64,000 nucleotides of DNA from positions 10,416,168 through 10,480,167 of the forward strand of contig OZ038531.1 of assembly GCA_964036665.1 (NCBI GenBank), given 5' to 3'. The notes beneath the pieces were generated by a model. The model did no database searches. It saw only the letters and a program-made list of their open reading frames with translations, and was not told where the DNA came from. Below are positions 1 through 9,111 of the stretch, piece by piece (the stretch's first letter is position 1; every line of letters starts with the position of its first letter). A program made the translations under genes and the position numbers. Origin of the DNA: Gordius sp. MW1. Lineage: Eukaryota; Nematomorpha; Gordioida; Gordea; Gordiidae.

Positions 1-693
1 AATGGAAAAAAATGACCATTGGCCAAAATGTGATTCGAAAATTTTTTTTTCATTTTTTTACTCTTATGAATTTATATCCACTTTTACCGTGTGCTGGCTG
101 CTGACCAATGGAAAAAAATGACCATTTGCCAAAGTGAGCATCAAAATTTTTTTTTCCGTTTTTTTTGGCTATCATTGACTTATAGAGTATCTGTTGGTAC
201 TGACCAATAGAGAAAAAGTGACCATTGGCCAAATTTTTGATTTTTTTAATTAAAAATTGTTCAAATTCAACAAAAAATTTCTCCCAACAATTCTGCAAAT
301 TCTTAACATTGTGTTGTTTTATAATATAAAGTTTGTTAGACCCATAATCACTAAAGGCCATAAAAACTAATGTAATACGCAACTAGAAGCAAACACTAAA
401 TCTAACCCTAACCCTTGCCTATATTACATTTTGCCTATATTACATTTTGCCTATAATGGAAAATTTGTATAAATAATTAATTAATCATTAGGCATTTAAT
501 ACCCCCCTATAGGCATTCTCGCCCCTTCCCACCTTTCTCGCCCATAAATTGCATAGCAAATATGATACATTTATACGAAGTACAGATGAGTCATCCCCCC
601 ATCCCTTCCCCTATTCCCTTCCCTTCCCCTCTTCCCTTCCCTTCCCCTCTTCCCTTCCCTTCTCCCCCTTCCCACGAGGGCCGAAGGCCCGAG
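1..693 (+). mobile_element. Helentron-like non-autonomous element (HINE/pearl type), 3' part, copy 1
   Basis: Seen: this stretch is nearly identical to 1984-2654, and its 5' end lies outside the window. From left to right it has tandem satellite units starting near 1, 97 and 192, an AT-rich block, the inverted subterminal motif GCCCATAAATTGCATAGCAA (540-559), a pyrimidine minisatellite (CCTTCCC type, about 590-665), and a terminal hairpin GGGCC-GAA-GGCCC followed by GAG and T residues. Known: subterminal inverted repeats, a microsatellite and a 3' hairpin, with insertion between T residues, are typical of Helentron-associated elements such as DINE-1 and bivalve pearl elements. It encodes no protein. 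The 3' edge abuts Gypsy leader sequence (694-735), so it appears to be inserted in retrotransposon A. The class is inferred from architecture only. Confidence 0.6.
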
Positions 694-735
694 TTTATAT
701 ATATTTGATGGAGTTTTAATAAAGTGTGTACGTTT
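694..735 (+). mobile_element. Gypsy copy A: leader piece between two insertions
   Basis: This 42-bp piece matches the reverse complement of about 12723-12765, the leader of Gypsy copy B. In B the sequence runs uninterrupted into the segment that reappears at 2657. Copy A was therefore split here by the insertion at 736-2656 and, just upstream, by the element ending at 693. The rest of A's leader and its 5' LTR should lie left of the window. Confidence 0.75.
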
Positions 736-768
736 TTAATTGCTATGCAATTTATGGGCTCGTATTTG

Positions 769-836
769 GTTGTCCGTTGTCCGTCCGTTGTCCGTCCGTT
801 GTCCGTCCGTTGTCCGTCCGTTGTCCGTTGTCCTCC
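769..836 (+). repeat. TTGTCCGTCCG minisatellite
   Basis: About six tandem copies of an 11-12-bp unit TTGTCCGTCCG lie just inside the 5' end of the Helentron-like element. A shorter version is at 24430-24460 in copy 3, so the array is part of the element and not an independent microsatellite. Confidence 0.85.
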
Positions 837-990
837 CTATCTATTTGCATTGGGTATATTAGGTTATCGCTTTTTAATTGCTATGCATGAGAAAGAGGTG
901 CCCCACCCCTCATCTCTATCTCATGCATAAGAGGTGCCCCACCCCTCATCTCTCTCTCCCTCGGTGTGTTATATATAAAATTTGTTAAAT

Positions 991-1240
991 TATCTATTAT
1001 ATAATAAACATAAATAAAAGTTGTTTACTTTTAATTGCTATGCAATTTAACTAGTTATATAATAAACATAAATAAAAGTTGTTTACTTTTAATTGCTATG
1101 CAATTTAACTAGTTTTTGTTATATAATAAACATAGATAAAAGTTGTTTACTTTTAATGCTATGCAATTTAACTAGTTATATAATAAACATAAATAAAAGT
1201 TGTTTACTTTTAATTGCTATGCAATTTAACTAGTTTTGGG
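991..1240 (+). repeat. AT-rich tandem repeat, ~59-bp unit
   Basis: About four tandem units each contain ATATAATAAACATAAATAAA, a GTTGTTTACTTTT segment and the perfect inverted repeat AATTGC-TAT-GCAATT. Another unit starts near 1465. The inverted repeat is the same motif found at the 5' end of the Helentron-like element, so the array may have grown by tandem copying of terminal sequence. Confidence 0.85.
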
Positions 1241-1315
1241 GTTAGAATCCCGGAGTTTTTTTGACTCTTATGATTGTTCTTGTTACTATCATTGATAATA
1301 AGAATTTTTGGCCGT

Positions 1316-2215
1316 CCGCTGGCTGCTGACCAATGAAAAAAATGACCATTGGCCAAAATGTGAATCGAAATTATTTTTTTCGTTTTTTTTTGATTATTAT
1401 GATTGTTCCTGTTTCTACCATTGCTATTATGACTTTTAGGCCGTCCGCTGGCTGCTGACCAATGTTATATAATAAACATAAATAAAAGTTGTTTACTTCT
1501 AATTGCTATGCAATTTAACTAGTTTTTGGGTTAGAATCCCGGAGTTTTTTTGACTCTTCTGATTGTTCTTGTTACTATCATTGATAATAAGACTTTTTGG
1601 CCGTCCGTTGGCTGCTGACCAATGAAAAAAATGACCATTGGCCAAAATGTGAATCGAAATTATTTTTTTCGTTTTTTTGACTATTATGATTGTTCCTGTT
1701 ACTACCATTGCTATTATGACTTTTTGGCCGTCCGCTGGCTCCTGACCGATGGAAAAAATGACCATTGGCCAAAATGTGAATCGAAATTATTTTTTTTGTT
1801 TTTTTTGACTATTATGATTGTTCCTGTTACTACCATTGCTATTATGACTTTTTGGCCGTCCGCTGGCTGCTGACCAATGGAATAAAATGACCATTGGCCA
1901 AAATGTGATTCGAAAACTTTTTTTTCGTTTTTTTTTGACTATTATGAATTTATATCCACTTTTACCGTGTCCTGGCTGCTGACCAATGGAAAAAAATGAC
2001 CATTGGCCAAAATGTGATTCGAAAATTTTTTTTTCGTTTTTTTTACTCTTATGAATTTCTATCCACTTTTACCGTGTGCTGGCTGCTGACCAATGGAAAA
2101 AAATGACCATTTGCCAAAGTGAGCATCAAAATTTTTTTTTCCGTTTTTTTTGGCTATCATTGACTTATAGAGTATCTGTTGGTACTGACCAATAGAGAAA
2201 AAGTGACCATTGGCC
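1316..2215 (+). repeat. Satellite array, 110-128-bp unit
   Basis: The diagnostic segment CTGCTGACCAATG recurs near 1326, 1454, 1616, 1744, 1872, 1980 and 2088, with a diverged copy at about 2190. Each unit continues with AATGACCATTGGCCAAAATG, a T-rich run and GACTATTATGATT. The TGACCATTGGCCA core is near-palindromic. Short reading frames here are artefacts of the repeat. The same units occur in copy 1 (1-250) and copy 3 (24760-24960). Confidence 0.9.
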
Positions 2216-2564
2216 AAATTTTTGATTTTTTTAATTAAAAATTGTTCAAATTCAACAAAAAATTTCTCCCAACAATTCTGCAAATTCTTAACATTGTGTT
2301 GTTTTATAATATAATGTTTGTTAGACCCATAATCAATTAAAACTAATGTAATACGCAACTAGATGCAAACACTAAATCTAACCCTAACCCTTGCCTATAT
2401 TACATTTTGCCTATATCATTTTGCCTATAATGGAAAATTTGTATAAATAATTAATTAATCATTAGGCATTTAATACCCCCCTATAGGCATTCTCGCCCCT
2501 TCCCACCTTTCTCGCCCATAAATTGCATAGCAAATATGATACATTTATACGAAGTACAGATGAG

Positions 2565-2633
2565 TCGTCCCCTCTTCCCTTCCCTTCCCCTCTTCCCTTC
2601 CCTTCCCCTCTTCCCTTCCCTTCTCCCCCTTCC
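2565..2633 (+). repeat. CCTTCCC pyrimidine minisatellite
   Basis: The repeated unit TTCCCTTCCCCTC lies between the subterminal inverted repeat and the terminal hairpin of the Helentron-like element. Homologous tracts are at about 590-665 and 25110-25155. Strand asymmetry is complete (C/T on +, G/A on -). Reading frames across it are low-complexity only. Confidence 0.85.
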
Positions 2634-2689
2634 CACGAGGGCCGAAGGCCCGAGTTTTTATTATTTACATATATATATATTACTAGCAA

Positions 2690-3180
2690 ATGTTTTTTCG
2701 TTCTTCGCAACCTTCAATTGTTATTAATTTTTTCAATTACTTATGCGCGGATAAAATATTGGTCGCGTTAATTAGTTTGTCGTTTATATTAATTTATATT
2801 CTCTATAAGGTTAGGAGAGTTGAGAAGGTATTTGTTTTAAAAACATTGAGGTGTTATCGATGCCATAGAAGAGGTCATAAAAGTGTTGACTGCCTAAGAA
2901 ATAAACTTAATTATAACGATAGGAGAGATATTCATAATCCCGATTTCAATTACCCTGGTGGTTTCCGAAACCGAGATAATAATTGTTTTAAAACTCCGAA
3001 CTTTTATACTAAAATGACGGTTTTTTAAACAGTTACCGAGTTAATGAGGACAATTATCAACGTCCGTTTAAACCTAATTGTTGTAATTTTCATAATCAAT
3101 ACGATAATAACGGTACTGATAGAGGTGTGAGACAGGTCGGTCATGGAGGCGCGGTTGCTGAGAGGCAAGCCGTGCATGAC
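2690..3180 (+). pseudogene. Gypsy A Gag-like ORF with CCHC zinc knuckle
   Basis: The frame opens at an ATG at 2690. It encodes a short basic protein with a hydrophobic stretch (about 2757-2810, VALISLSFILIYILY) followed by a zinc knuckle C-x2-C-x4-H-x4-C (CYRCHRRGH...C). A one-base loss in an A-run near 3012, relative to copy B, makes the frame end at 3028. After the shift the same protein continues in the Pol frame up to the UGA at 3181. Known: zinc knuckles of this spacing are nucleocapsid domains of Gag. Odd: no capsid region is recognisable before the knuckle, and a membrane-like segment takes its place. The ATG is missing from copy B (a G-to-T change), so the true start is uncertain. Confidence 0.7.
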
Positions 3181-3186
3181 TGACTA
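3181..3186 (+). promoter_or_regulatory. Candidate UGA-CUA stop readthrough site between Gag-like ORF and Pol
   Basis: The codon TGA at 3181-3183 is followed immediately by CTA. It separates the Gag-like frame (as it reads after the indel near 3012) from protease in the same frame. The Pol frame has no ATG near its beginning. UGA followed by CUA is a known leaky termination context. The same six bases are at 12193-12198 in copy B, where Gag-like and Pol frames are in phase without correction. Readthrough is an inference from frame and context. Confidence 0.6.
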
Positions 3187-6100
3187 ATCTTGTCGCACAT
3201 TGAATTTGAAAAATGGCGCCGCGAGGATTCGATCAATATGGTTAAAGCTTCAATTACACCATCAGCGGTGATTAATATTGATTATATTTATATTAAAATG
3301 TTGATAGATACGGGCGCTTCCATTTCGATCATAAGTCACCGTAGTTTTAAAAAATATTGGCCGCTAAGAAAATATAAGGCAGCAGGTCTTTTAGCTAAAC
3401 AAGTTAACAATACTTATATTAATGTATTAGGGAAAGCTAATGTAATAGTAATAGTGAATAATTATAAGGTTAATCTAGAGTTATATATACTCAAGGAGGA
3501 TGTGGACAACATAATGGGATGGCCATGGAGAAAGGTAATAGGCCCTAAATTAAACTGGTGGGGAATTTGTGAGTCAGATAATTTAAATAAAATTTGTAGT
3601 TTTAAAGCTGAGTCCATAGTGGCATCGCGATTGCCCAGTGGTGTTTTAGAGAGCGGGGACGCTGAGTCTTGTAGCCGTGAAGCACCCCATTTTATAACTA
3701 ATTCAGAGGGCAGGATTTCATTGAAATCAGTTGTCCATGAATCAGTTCCGAGGGCAAAGGCAGAACTTGTCACAACATGGCCAGCAGAAATTACATTAAT
3801 TTTGGCTAAATTTTCAGACATTTTTGAGAATAATTTGGGCTGTGTGAAGGATAGAATTGTCTCAATTAGAGTGAATTCAAACGCCATACCTAAATTTTGT
3901 CCTGCAAGACGTTTACCTTTAATTATAAAAGATAAGGTAGATTCTGTAATTAAAAGTTGGCTTAAAGACGAGGTGATTGAACCCATAGATTATTCAGAAT
4001 GGGCAACACCTCTAGTACCGGTCAGGAAACCTGACGGTACGGTACGCGTCTGTGCTGACTATAGGGTTACAGTTAATAGATTTGTTATTGAAGTAAAATA
4101 CCCGCTGCCGAGGTTAGAAATGATTTTCGTCAAATTACAGGGAGCTAAATTTTTTTTCAAAAATTGATTTGGCTAATGCGTATTTGCAGCTTAAGGTAGA
4201 CGAAAGGTCGTCGCGGCTTTTAGCAATTAATACTGATGCCGGACTATTTAGATTTAAGAGATTACCTTTCGGCTTAAACGTGTCTGCTGCTATTTTTCAA
4301 CAGACAATGGCTTCCATTTTTAGTAATTTAGACGGCGTTATATTTTATTTAGACGACATTTTAGTCACGGGTATAACTAGAGAAGAACATGATATGCGCC
4401 TAATCAAAGTTCTTGAATTAATCAAAGTAAAAGGATTAAAGGTTTCGGCTAAGAAATGCGTTTTTGGAACAGAGCAGATCTTATATTTAGGTCATATTTT
4501 AAGTGATGGTAATATTCAACCTAGGTATGACAAAGTTACGGCAATTAGGGATATTAAAATACCAACTAATAAAAAGGAACTTTCGTCATTTTTGGGTGTA
4601 ATGAATTATTATAGTCGCTTTATAAATAATTATATGGAATTCGCTGGACCATTATATGAATTGACCAGAAGGTCTGTTTTATTTAAATGGGACGAGACGC
4701 ATACAGATAATTTTAATTGTTTAAAAAATATTTTACTAACTAAACCCGTATTAAGGTGTTACAACCCCGACAAGCAACAGATTTTAAGAGTCGATGCGTC
4801 AAATGTAGGCATCGGCGGCGCGTTATGTCAAGTCGAGGATAATGTTGAACACCCTATTTTGTATTTTTCGCGTAAGCTAAATAAAACGGAGGTCCGATAT
4901 TCTGTTATTGAACGGGACGCTCTAGCAATGATGTACGGATTACAGCGATGTCGAGAATATTTGATTGGTAAATCGTTTACTGTAGTCACGGATCATAAAC
5001 CTCTAGTTGCTTTGTTTAAAAAGACTAACGACCAACTACTAATGTCTGGTAGATTACAGCGTTGGCTAGTTATGTTAGGAAATTTTACCTTAACTCTTAA
5101 ATATTGCAAAGGTGAAGACAATGATTTAGCTGATGTATTATCGCGTTTGGGCGCAGATGACATCGAAGCTAACAGTGATTCTTTATCTTGTGAGATTGTT
5201 GGAGGAGAGGTCATAAACATAATTACAATTTTGGATTTAAAAGACATTATAACCGAGAGTAATGCAGACCCTGATATAATTAAGGTTACGAACATTTTAC
5301 TTGGCTTGGACGAGGACACTAACATACCATCACCCTTTAAACATGTTTTAAACGAAATGTATTTAGAAGATGACGTGCTTAAGAGACAGGAAAGGTTAGT
5401 GGTTCCCAGTAAAATTCGCCAAGAGGTGTTAGGTGTTTTACATCAAGGTCATGCAGGGATGGTTAAGATGAAGGGACTAGCTAGACAATATGTCTGGTGG
5501 CCTAAAATTAACAAAGACATTGAAAACTTTGTCCGGCAGTGCGGGCTATGTAAGCTTGACGCACCAATGCCGCGGAGGAATAGAAAGGCTAGATGGCCAC
5601 GTCCCAAATCTCCCTGGGAAAGGATACATGTTGATTTTTTCGAATTTGACAAGAAACGTTTTATATTAATTGTTGATGCATATTCCGGTTGGACGGAATT
5701 TAAGAACGTTTTTAGCATGTCAGGTAAAGTAACAATAAATATTTTAAAAGAATTATTTGGCGCGTACGGATTACCTACCTACATTGTTACAGATAATGGG
5801 AAGGCTTTCGTAAGCGTAGAATTTAAAAATTTTTGTTTAGAATTTAAGATTAGCCATTTACTAACGCCTCCGTATCACCCTAGCTCAAATGGGCAGGTGG
5901 AGAGGTATGTAGGAATAGTCAAAAAATGGTTAAGAGTAGCTAAAGAGACGAAGGGAGGTACATGGATGTTAAGGTTATATCATAATATGGCTCCAAGGTT
6001 TCCTAATCGCCCTTCAGTTAGCTATGAATTCTTAAGCAGAAAGTTGAGGTACCCGCCTGACTTGTTACAATATCTCGAACCAGTACTACCTAGGTCGGAT

Positions 6101-6277
6101 AGTCCTAGATTAAAGCTAAATCAGAAGGTTTGGTATAGGAACTACTTGAAGGAACCTAGATGGGTACTAGGGGAGATAGTGGAGCAGGTAGGCTCAAGGA
6201 TTTATAAGATTAAAAATGCTGAAACAAATAAGATTGAAACTAGGCATGAGGAACAAATTAAATTATACAATGCTTAA
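3184..6277 (+). pseudogene. pol: Gypsy A pol: protease, RT, RNase H, integrase (one frameshift)
   Basis: The first part (3190-4167) carries an aspartic protease with LIDTGAS and the start of RT. One extra T in a T-run near 4150-4157, compared with copy B, shifts the frame. The second part (4169-6277) carries RT with YLDDIL, RNase H (RVDASNVGIGGAL, VTDHKPL), an H2C2 integrase zinc domain (HQGHAGM, then CGLCKL), and the integrase core with Asp in HVDFFEF, Asp in VTDNGKAF and Glu in SSNGQVERY. The protein would be about 1,030 residues, normal for Gypsy Pol. Apart from the single indel the frame is open, so the copy is young. The product would copy the element RNA into DNA and insert it. Confidence 0.93.
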
Positions 6278-6337
6278 TAGTTGAAAGACTTTTTGTATGT
6301 AGAATGTTAAATCTTATATTTTTATATTCTGCATTAG

Positions 6338-6616
6338 ATGAGAATACCTACTGCATGGTATGATGTGCGTCTGGAAGTGATTCCGACGGCGCCAGTCCAT
6401 GTGCGGAGGTTCCTGTTGATTACCTTTGAGGTGGAACCGACAGGGCGGGCGAGAGTGGTTAATCTAGTACACCCCGTTGTGGCAACACCTCTGGTGAGAC
6501 CAAGGGGAAACGGCCAACCAGCTGCGGAGTTGATTCCTGCAGGAACTGGGGCATCTGGGTCTGTACAAGCCGGGGTGACCGCTGGCTCTCGTCGAGAAGG
6601 CCAGGTGGCCGATTAA
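6338..6616 (+). pseudogene. Gypsy A third ORF after integrase (truncated)
   Basis: A frame opens 61 bases after the integrase stop with MRIPTAWYDVRLEV. It stops at 6616 because one A is missing near 6612 compared with copy B. Downstream, in the shifted frame, the DNA still encodes the CWGC-x3-H segment (about 6639-6680). The region is clearly GC-richer than pol. I recognise no known domain beyond the short Cys/His motif. It is conserved in copy B (8493-9050) and in a divergent relic at 55145-55587. It might be a relocated nucleic-acid-binding or accessory protein. Confidence 0.6.
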
Positions 6617-7174
6617 CTCGGGCCCGTGGTAAAAGGTGCTGGGGATGCAGGAGGAGGCATCTACCCCCGATGTGCCCGAAAACCCAGGCGATCAATAGGC
6701 CAATAGGTCCGACCCGGGAGGAGGGAGAACCGGCAGTCCGGATTGAGGGGGCTTTAGAAGTCCTGAACCTCGATGGGACGGCCGCTTCGACTTCTCGTTA
6801 TAGGACAGAGACGAGCTTAATTGTTTTTGTTTGTTTAATGTTCCCCCCCCCCCCCCCAAATACATACGCATATTATATATATTATACTTTTGTAACCATT
6901 ATTGTTGCTTCACAGTTACATGTTTATTATGTTTAAAAGAAAAAATATATATATTTCAAAAAAAAAAAAAAAAATATTATTCTTCCGTAACAATTTTCAT
7001 ACAGGTTTATTATCCGAAAGAAAGGAGATAAATATATATTATCCTTCTGCAATGAATATTGTACATGTTTATTATCCATCCGTCGGGGACCATTATTGTA
7101 CATGGGTATTATCCTAGAAAGTGAAATAGAAAGAAAGCCTGCGACGTATGAGATATGACATTGAACGCGAGACC

Positions 7175-7258
7175 CGCGACATCCAAGATGTGCTATGCCA
7201 TCACACGCGACATCCAAGATGTGCTATGCCATCACACGCGACATCCGAAATGTGCTAA
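7175..7258 (+). repeat. 31-bp minisatellite in Gypsy 3' UTR
   Basis: Two full and one partial copy of a 31-bp unit (CGCGACATCCAAGATGTGCT...) lie upstream of the polypurine tract. Copy B has the same repeat inverted at about 8135-8215 with fewer clean units, so unit number varies between copies. Confidence 0.85.
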
Positions 7259-7677
7259 CTGACGCGATACGTAAAAGAAAAGCGCAGAGAGAGAGAAAAG
7301 GAAAACAATAACAACAGCCAGAGACTTCAAGTCTTCGACTTCTCGCTAAAGGGGGAGGTGTGGTGTTTCACACCGTTTTCGTAGTCGGTTTCTTTTCCCC
7401 TATACCCCCCCCCCCTCGCTTACTGGTTTTAACTACTTTTCCGATTGGCTTTTGTCACCAGGATAAGATTTTATGATTTTATTACCCATCTCAAGCGCTT
7501 ACTGGTTTTAACTACCTTTTCGTTGAGCCTTTTAATGGCCTTCGCGTTAGTTAGTGTAATTGCACATTCATCGTTATTATAAAATTATTATAAAATAATT
7601 CATTCATTTTCGCGTAGTTTGCAATCACTTATTTTGAGCTTTAGAAAAAAGCGAATTCATTGTTATCATCGCACCAT

Positions 7678-7685
7678 TATAAAAA
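7678..7685 (+). promoter_or_regulatory. LTR TATA box
   Basis: TATAAAAA lies in the second half of the LTR, about 70 bases before an AATAAA. It is the expected RNA polymerase II promoter of the retrotransposon, starting transcription in the R region. The same box is present in the inverted B 5' LTR. Confidence 0.6.
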
Positions 7686-7746
7686 GGAGAAAAGCACATT
7701 CATTATTGATTCATTGCGTTTTTTGTTCTGAAAGGATATAATACTA

Positions 7747-7752
7747 AATAAA
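7747..7752 (+). terminator. LTR polyadenylation signal AATAAA
   Basis: AATAAA lies near the 3' end of the LTR downstream of the TATA box, the usual position for the signal that ends the retrotransposon transcript in R/U5. Confidence 0.5.
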
Positions 7753-7796
7753 TACTTAGCTCGTTTAATCACAGAAATTTGGAGGCCATCTTAGTG

Positions 7797-8031
7797 GAAT
7801 AATTTTATAATAACGATGAATGTGCAATTACACTAACTAACGCGAAGGCCATTAAAAGGCTCAACGAAAAGGTAGTTAAAACCAGTAAGCGCTTGAGATG
7901 GGTAATAAAATCATAAAATCTTATCCTGGTGACAAAAGCCAATCGGAAAAGTAGTTAAAACCAGTAAGCGAGGGGGGGGGGGGGGTATAGGGGAAAAGAA
8001 ACCGACTACGAAAACGGTGTGAAACACCACA
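7797..8031 (-). repeat. Gypsy B 3' LTR, truncated
   Basis: Read on the minus strand it starts TGTGGTGTTTCACACC at 8031 after the polypurine tract, runs 235 bp and stops at AATAATTTTATAATAACG, where it joins the end of A's LTR. About 200 bp, including the TATA box and AATAAA, are missing. No target duplication separates the two LTRs. Confidence 0.85.
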
Positions 8032-8492
8032 CCTCCCCCTTTAGCGAAAAGTCGGAGACTTGAAGTCTGTGGTTGTTGCTATTGTTTTTCCTTTTCTCTC
8101 TCTCTGCGCTTTTCTTTTACGTATCGCGTCAGTTAGCACATTTCGGATGTCGCGTGTGATGGCATAGCACATCTTGGATGTCGCGTGTGATGGCATAGCT
8201 TTTTTATGTCGCAGGTCTCGCGTTCAATGGCATATCTCATACGTCGCAGGCTTTCTTTCTATTTCACTTTCTAGGATAATACCCATGTACAATAATGGTC
8301 CCCGACGGATGGATAATAAACATGTACAATATTCATTGCAGAAGGATAATATATATTTATCTCCTTTCTTTCGGATAATAAACGTGTATAATAATTGTTA
8401 CGGAAGAATAATATTTTTTTTTTTTTTTGAAATATATATATTTTTTTTCTTTTAAACGTAATAAACATGTAACTGTGAAGCAACAATAATGG

Positions 8493-9050
8493 TTATAAAA
8501 GTATAATATATATATTATGCGTATGTATTTGGGGGGGGGGGGGGAACATTAAACAAACAAAAACAATTAAGCTCGTCTCTGTCCTATAACGAGAAGTCGA
8601 AGCGGCCGTCCCATCGAGGTTCAGGACTTCTAAAGCCCCCTCAATCCGGACTGCCGGTTCTCCCTCCTCCCGGGTCGGACCTATTGGCCTATTGATCGCC
8701 TGGGTTTTCGGGCACATCGGGGGTAGATGCCTCCTCCTGCATCCCCAGCACCTTTTACCACGGGCCCGAGTTAATTCGGCCACCTGGCCTTCTCGACGAG
8801 AGCCAGCGGTCACCCCGGCTTGTACAGACCCAGATGCCCCAGTTCCTGCAGGAATCAACTCCGCAGCTGGTTGGCCGTTTCCCCTTGGTCTCACCCGAGG
8901 TGTTGCCACAACGGGGTGTACTAGATTAACCACTCTCGCCCGCCCTGTCGGTTCCACCTCAAAGGTAATCAACAGGGGCATCCGCACATGGACTGGCGCC
9001 GTCGGAATCACTTCCAGACGCACATCATACCATGCAGTAGGTATTCTCAT
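8493..9050 (-). CDS. Gypsy B third ORF after integrase, CWGC-x3-H protein
   Basis: A 185-codon frame opens with ATG at 9050, 61 bases after the integrase stop, and is intact here while copy A has a one-base deletion. It begins MRIPTAWYDVRLEV. The middle is rich in Gly, Ala, Arg and Pro. A motif C-W-G-C-x3-H-L-P-P-M-C near residues 136-148 resembles a zinc knuckle with one residue fewer before His. The last residues run through a C/G homopolymer into AT-rich UTR, so the natural C-terminus is uncertain. Base composition is GC-rich compared with pol. The family is not recognised. Conservation in the divergent relic at 55145-55587 argues it is a real gene of this retrotransposon lineage. RNA or DNA binding is a guess from the motif. 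Confidence 0.6.
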   Translation of the reverse strand: MRIPTAWYDVRLEVIPTAPVHVRMPLLITFEVEPTGRARVVNLVHPVVATPRVRPRGNGQPAAELIPAGTGASGSVQAGVTAGSRREGQVAELTRARGKRCWGCRRRHLPPMCPKTQAINRPIGPTREEGEPAVRIEGALEVLNLDGTAASTSRYRTETSLIVFVCLMFPPPPQIHTHNIYIILL

Positions 9051-9111
9051 CTAATGCAGAATATAAAAATATAAGATTTAACATTCTACATACAAAAAAG
9101 TCTTTCAACTA

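Larger units (their letters stand above)
736..2656 (+). mobile_element. Helentron-like non-autonomous element, copy 2 (complete)
   Basis: Both ends are defined because the element interrupts Gypsy copy A inside a TTTT run that is intact in copy B. Near the 5' end, positions 740-759 read TTGCTATGCAATTTATGGGC. The exact reverse complement is at 2514-2533, giving a 20-bp subterminal inverted repeat. Between them lie a TTGTCCGTCCG array, an approximately 59-bp AT-rich array, a 110-128-bp satellite array and a CCTTCCC minisatellite. The 3' end is a GGGCC-GAA-GGCCC hairpin (about 2636-2654). No transposase, Rep or helicase coding is present. This is the architecture of Helentron-associated non-autonomous elements. 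It could also be read as a foldback element, but the one-sided terminal hairpin and the T/T insertion site favour the Helentron reading. Confidence 0.65.
2657..7794 (+). mobile_element. Ty3/Gypsy LTR retrotransposon, copy A
   Basis: The order is Gag-like zinc-knuckle ORF, UGA, protease, reverse transcriptase, RNase H, integrase, an extra ORF, a 31-bp minisatellite in the 3' UTR, a polypurine tract (AAAGGGGGAGG, 7348-7358) and a 436-bp 3' LTR. The 5' leader continues at 694-735 on the other side of an inserted Helentron-like element, and the 5' LTR is expected left of the window. Copy B at 7795-13544 is the same element inverted. Protease-RT-RH-IN order with YLDD and a D,D,E integrase identifies Ty3/Gypsy (Metaviridae). 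Small indels break the frames, so this copy is not functional as read. Confidence 0.95.
7359..7794 (+). repeat. Gypsy A 3' LTR (436 bp)
   Basis: The LTR starts TGTGGTGTTTCACACC right after the polypurine tract and ends ...CCATCTTAG. The same 436-bp length is obtained from copy B's 5' LTR (13109-13544), where a TGG primer-binding site follows. It contains TATAAAAA (7678-7685) and AATAAA (7747-7752). Long C-runs inside differ in length between copies. The end is placed before TGG by analogy with the B copy; the next three bases here also read TGG, so the edge could be up to three bases further right. Confidence 0.88.

Noticed and set aside
407..425. TCTAACCCTAACCC as telomere repeat
   Set aside because: Only two units, internal, and part of a dispersed repeat block also present at 2370 and 25560.
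769..1240. Regular short repeats that could suggest a CRISPR array
   Set aside because: Units are directly tandem without unique spacers, and the genome is eukaryotic with spliced genes.
1499..1873. Open frames of 64-88 codons in the satellite
   Set aside because: Frames run through tandem units and change with unit number. No protein signal.
3462..3986. 174-codon frame antisense to Gypsy pol (also 11492-11917)
   Set aside because: Lies wholly opposite protease and RT coding; explained by codon use of the real frame.
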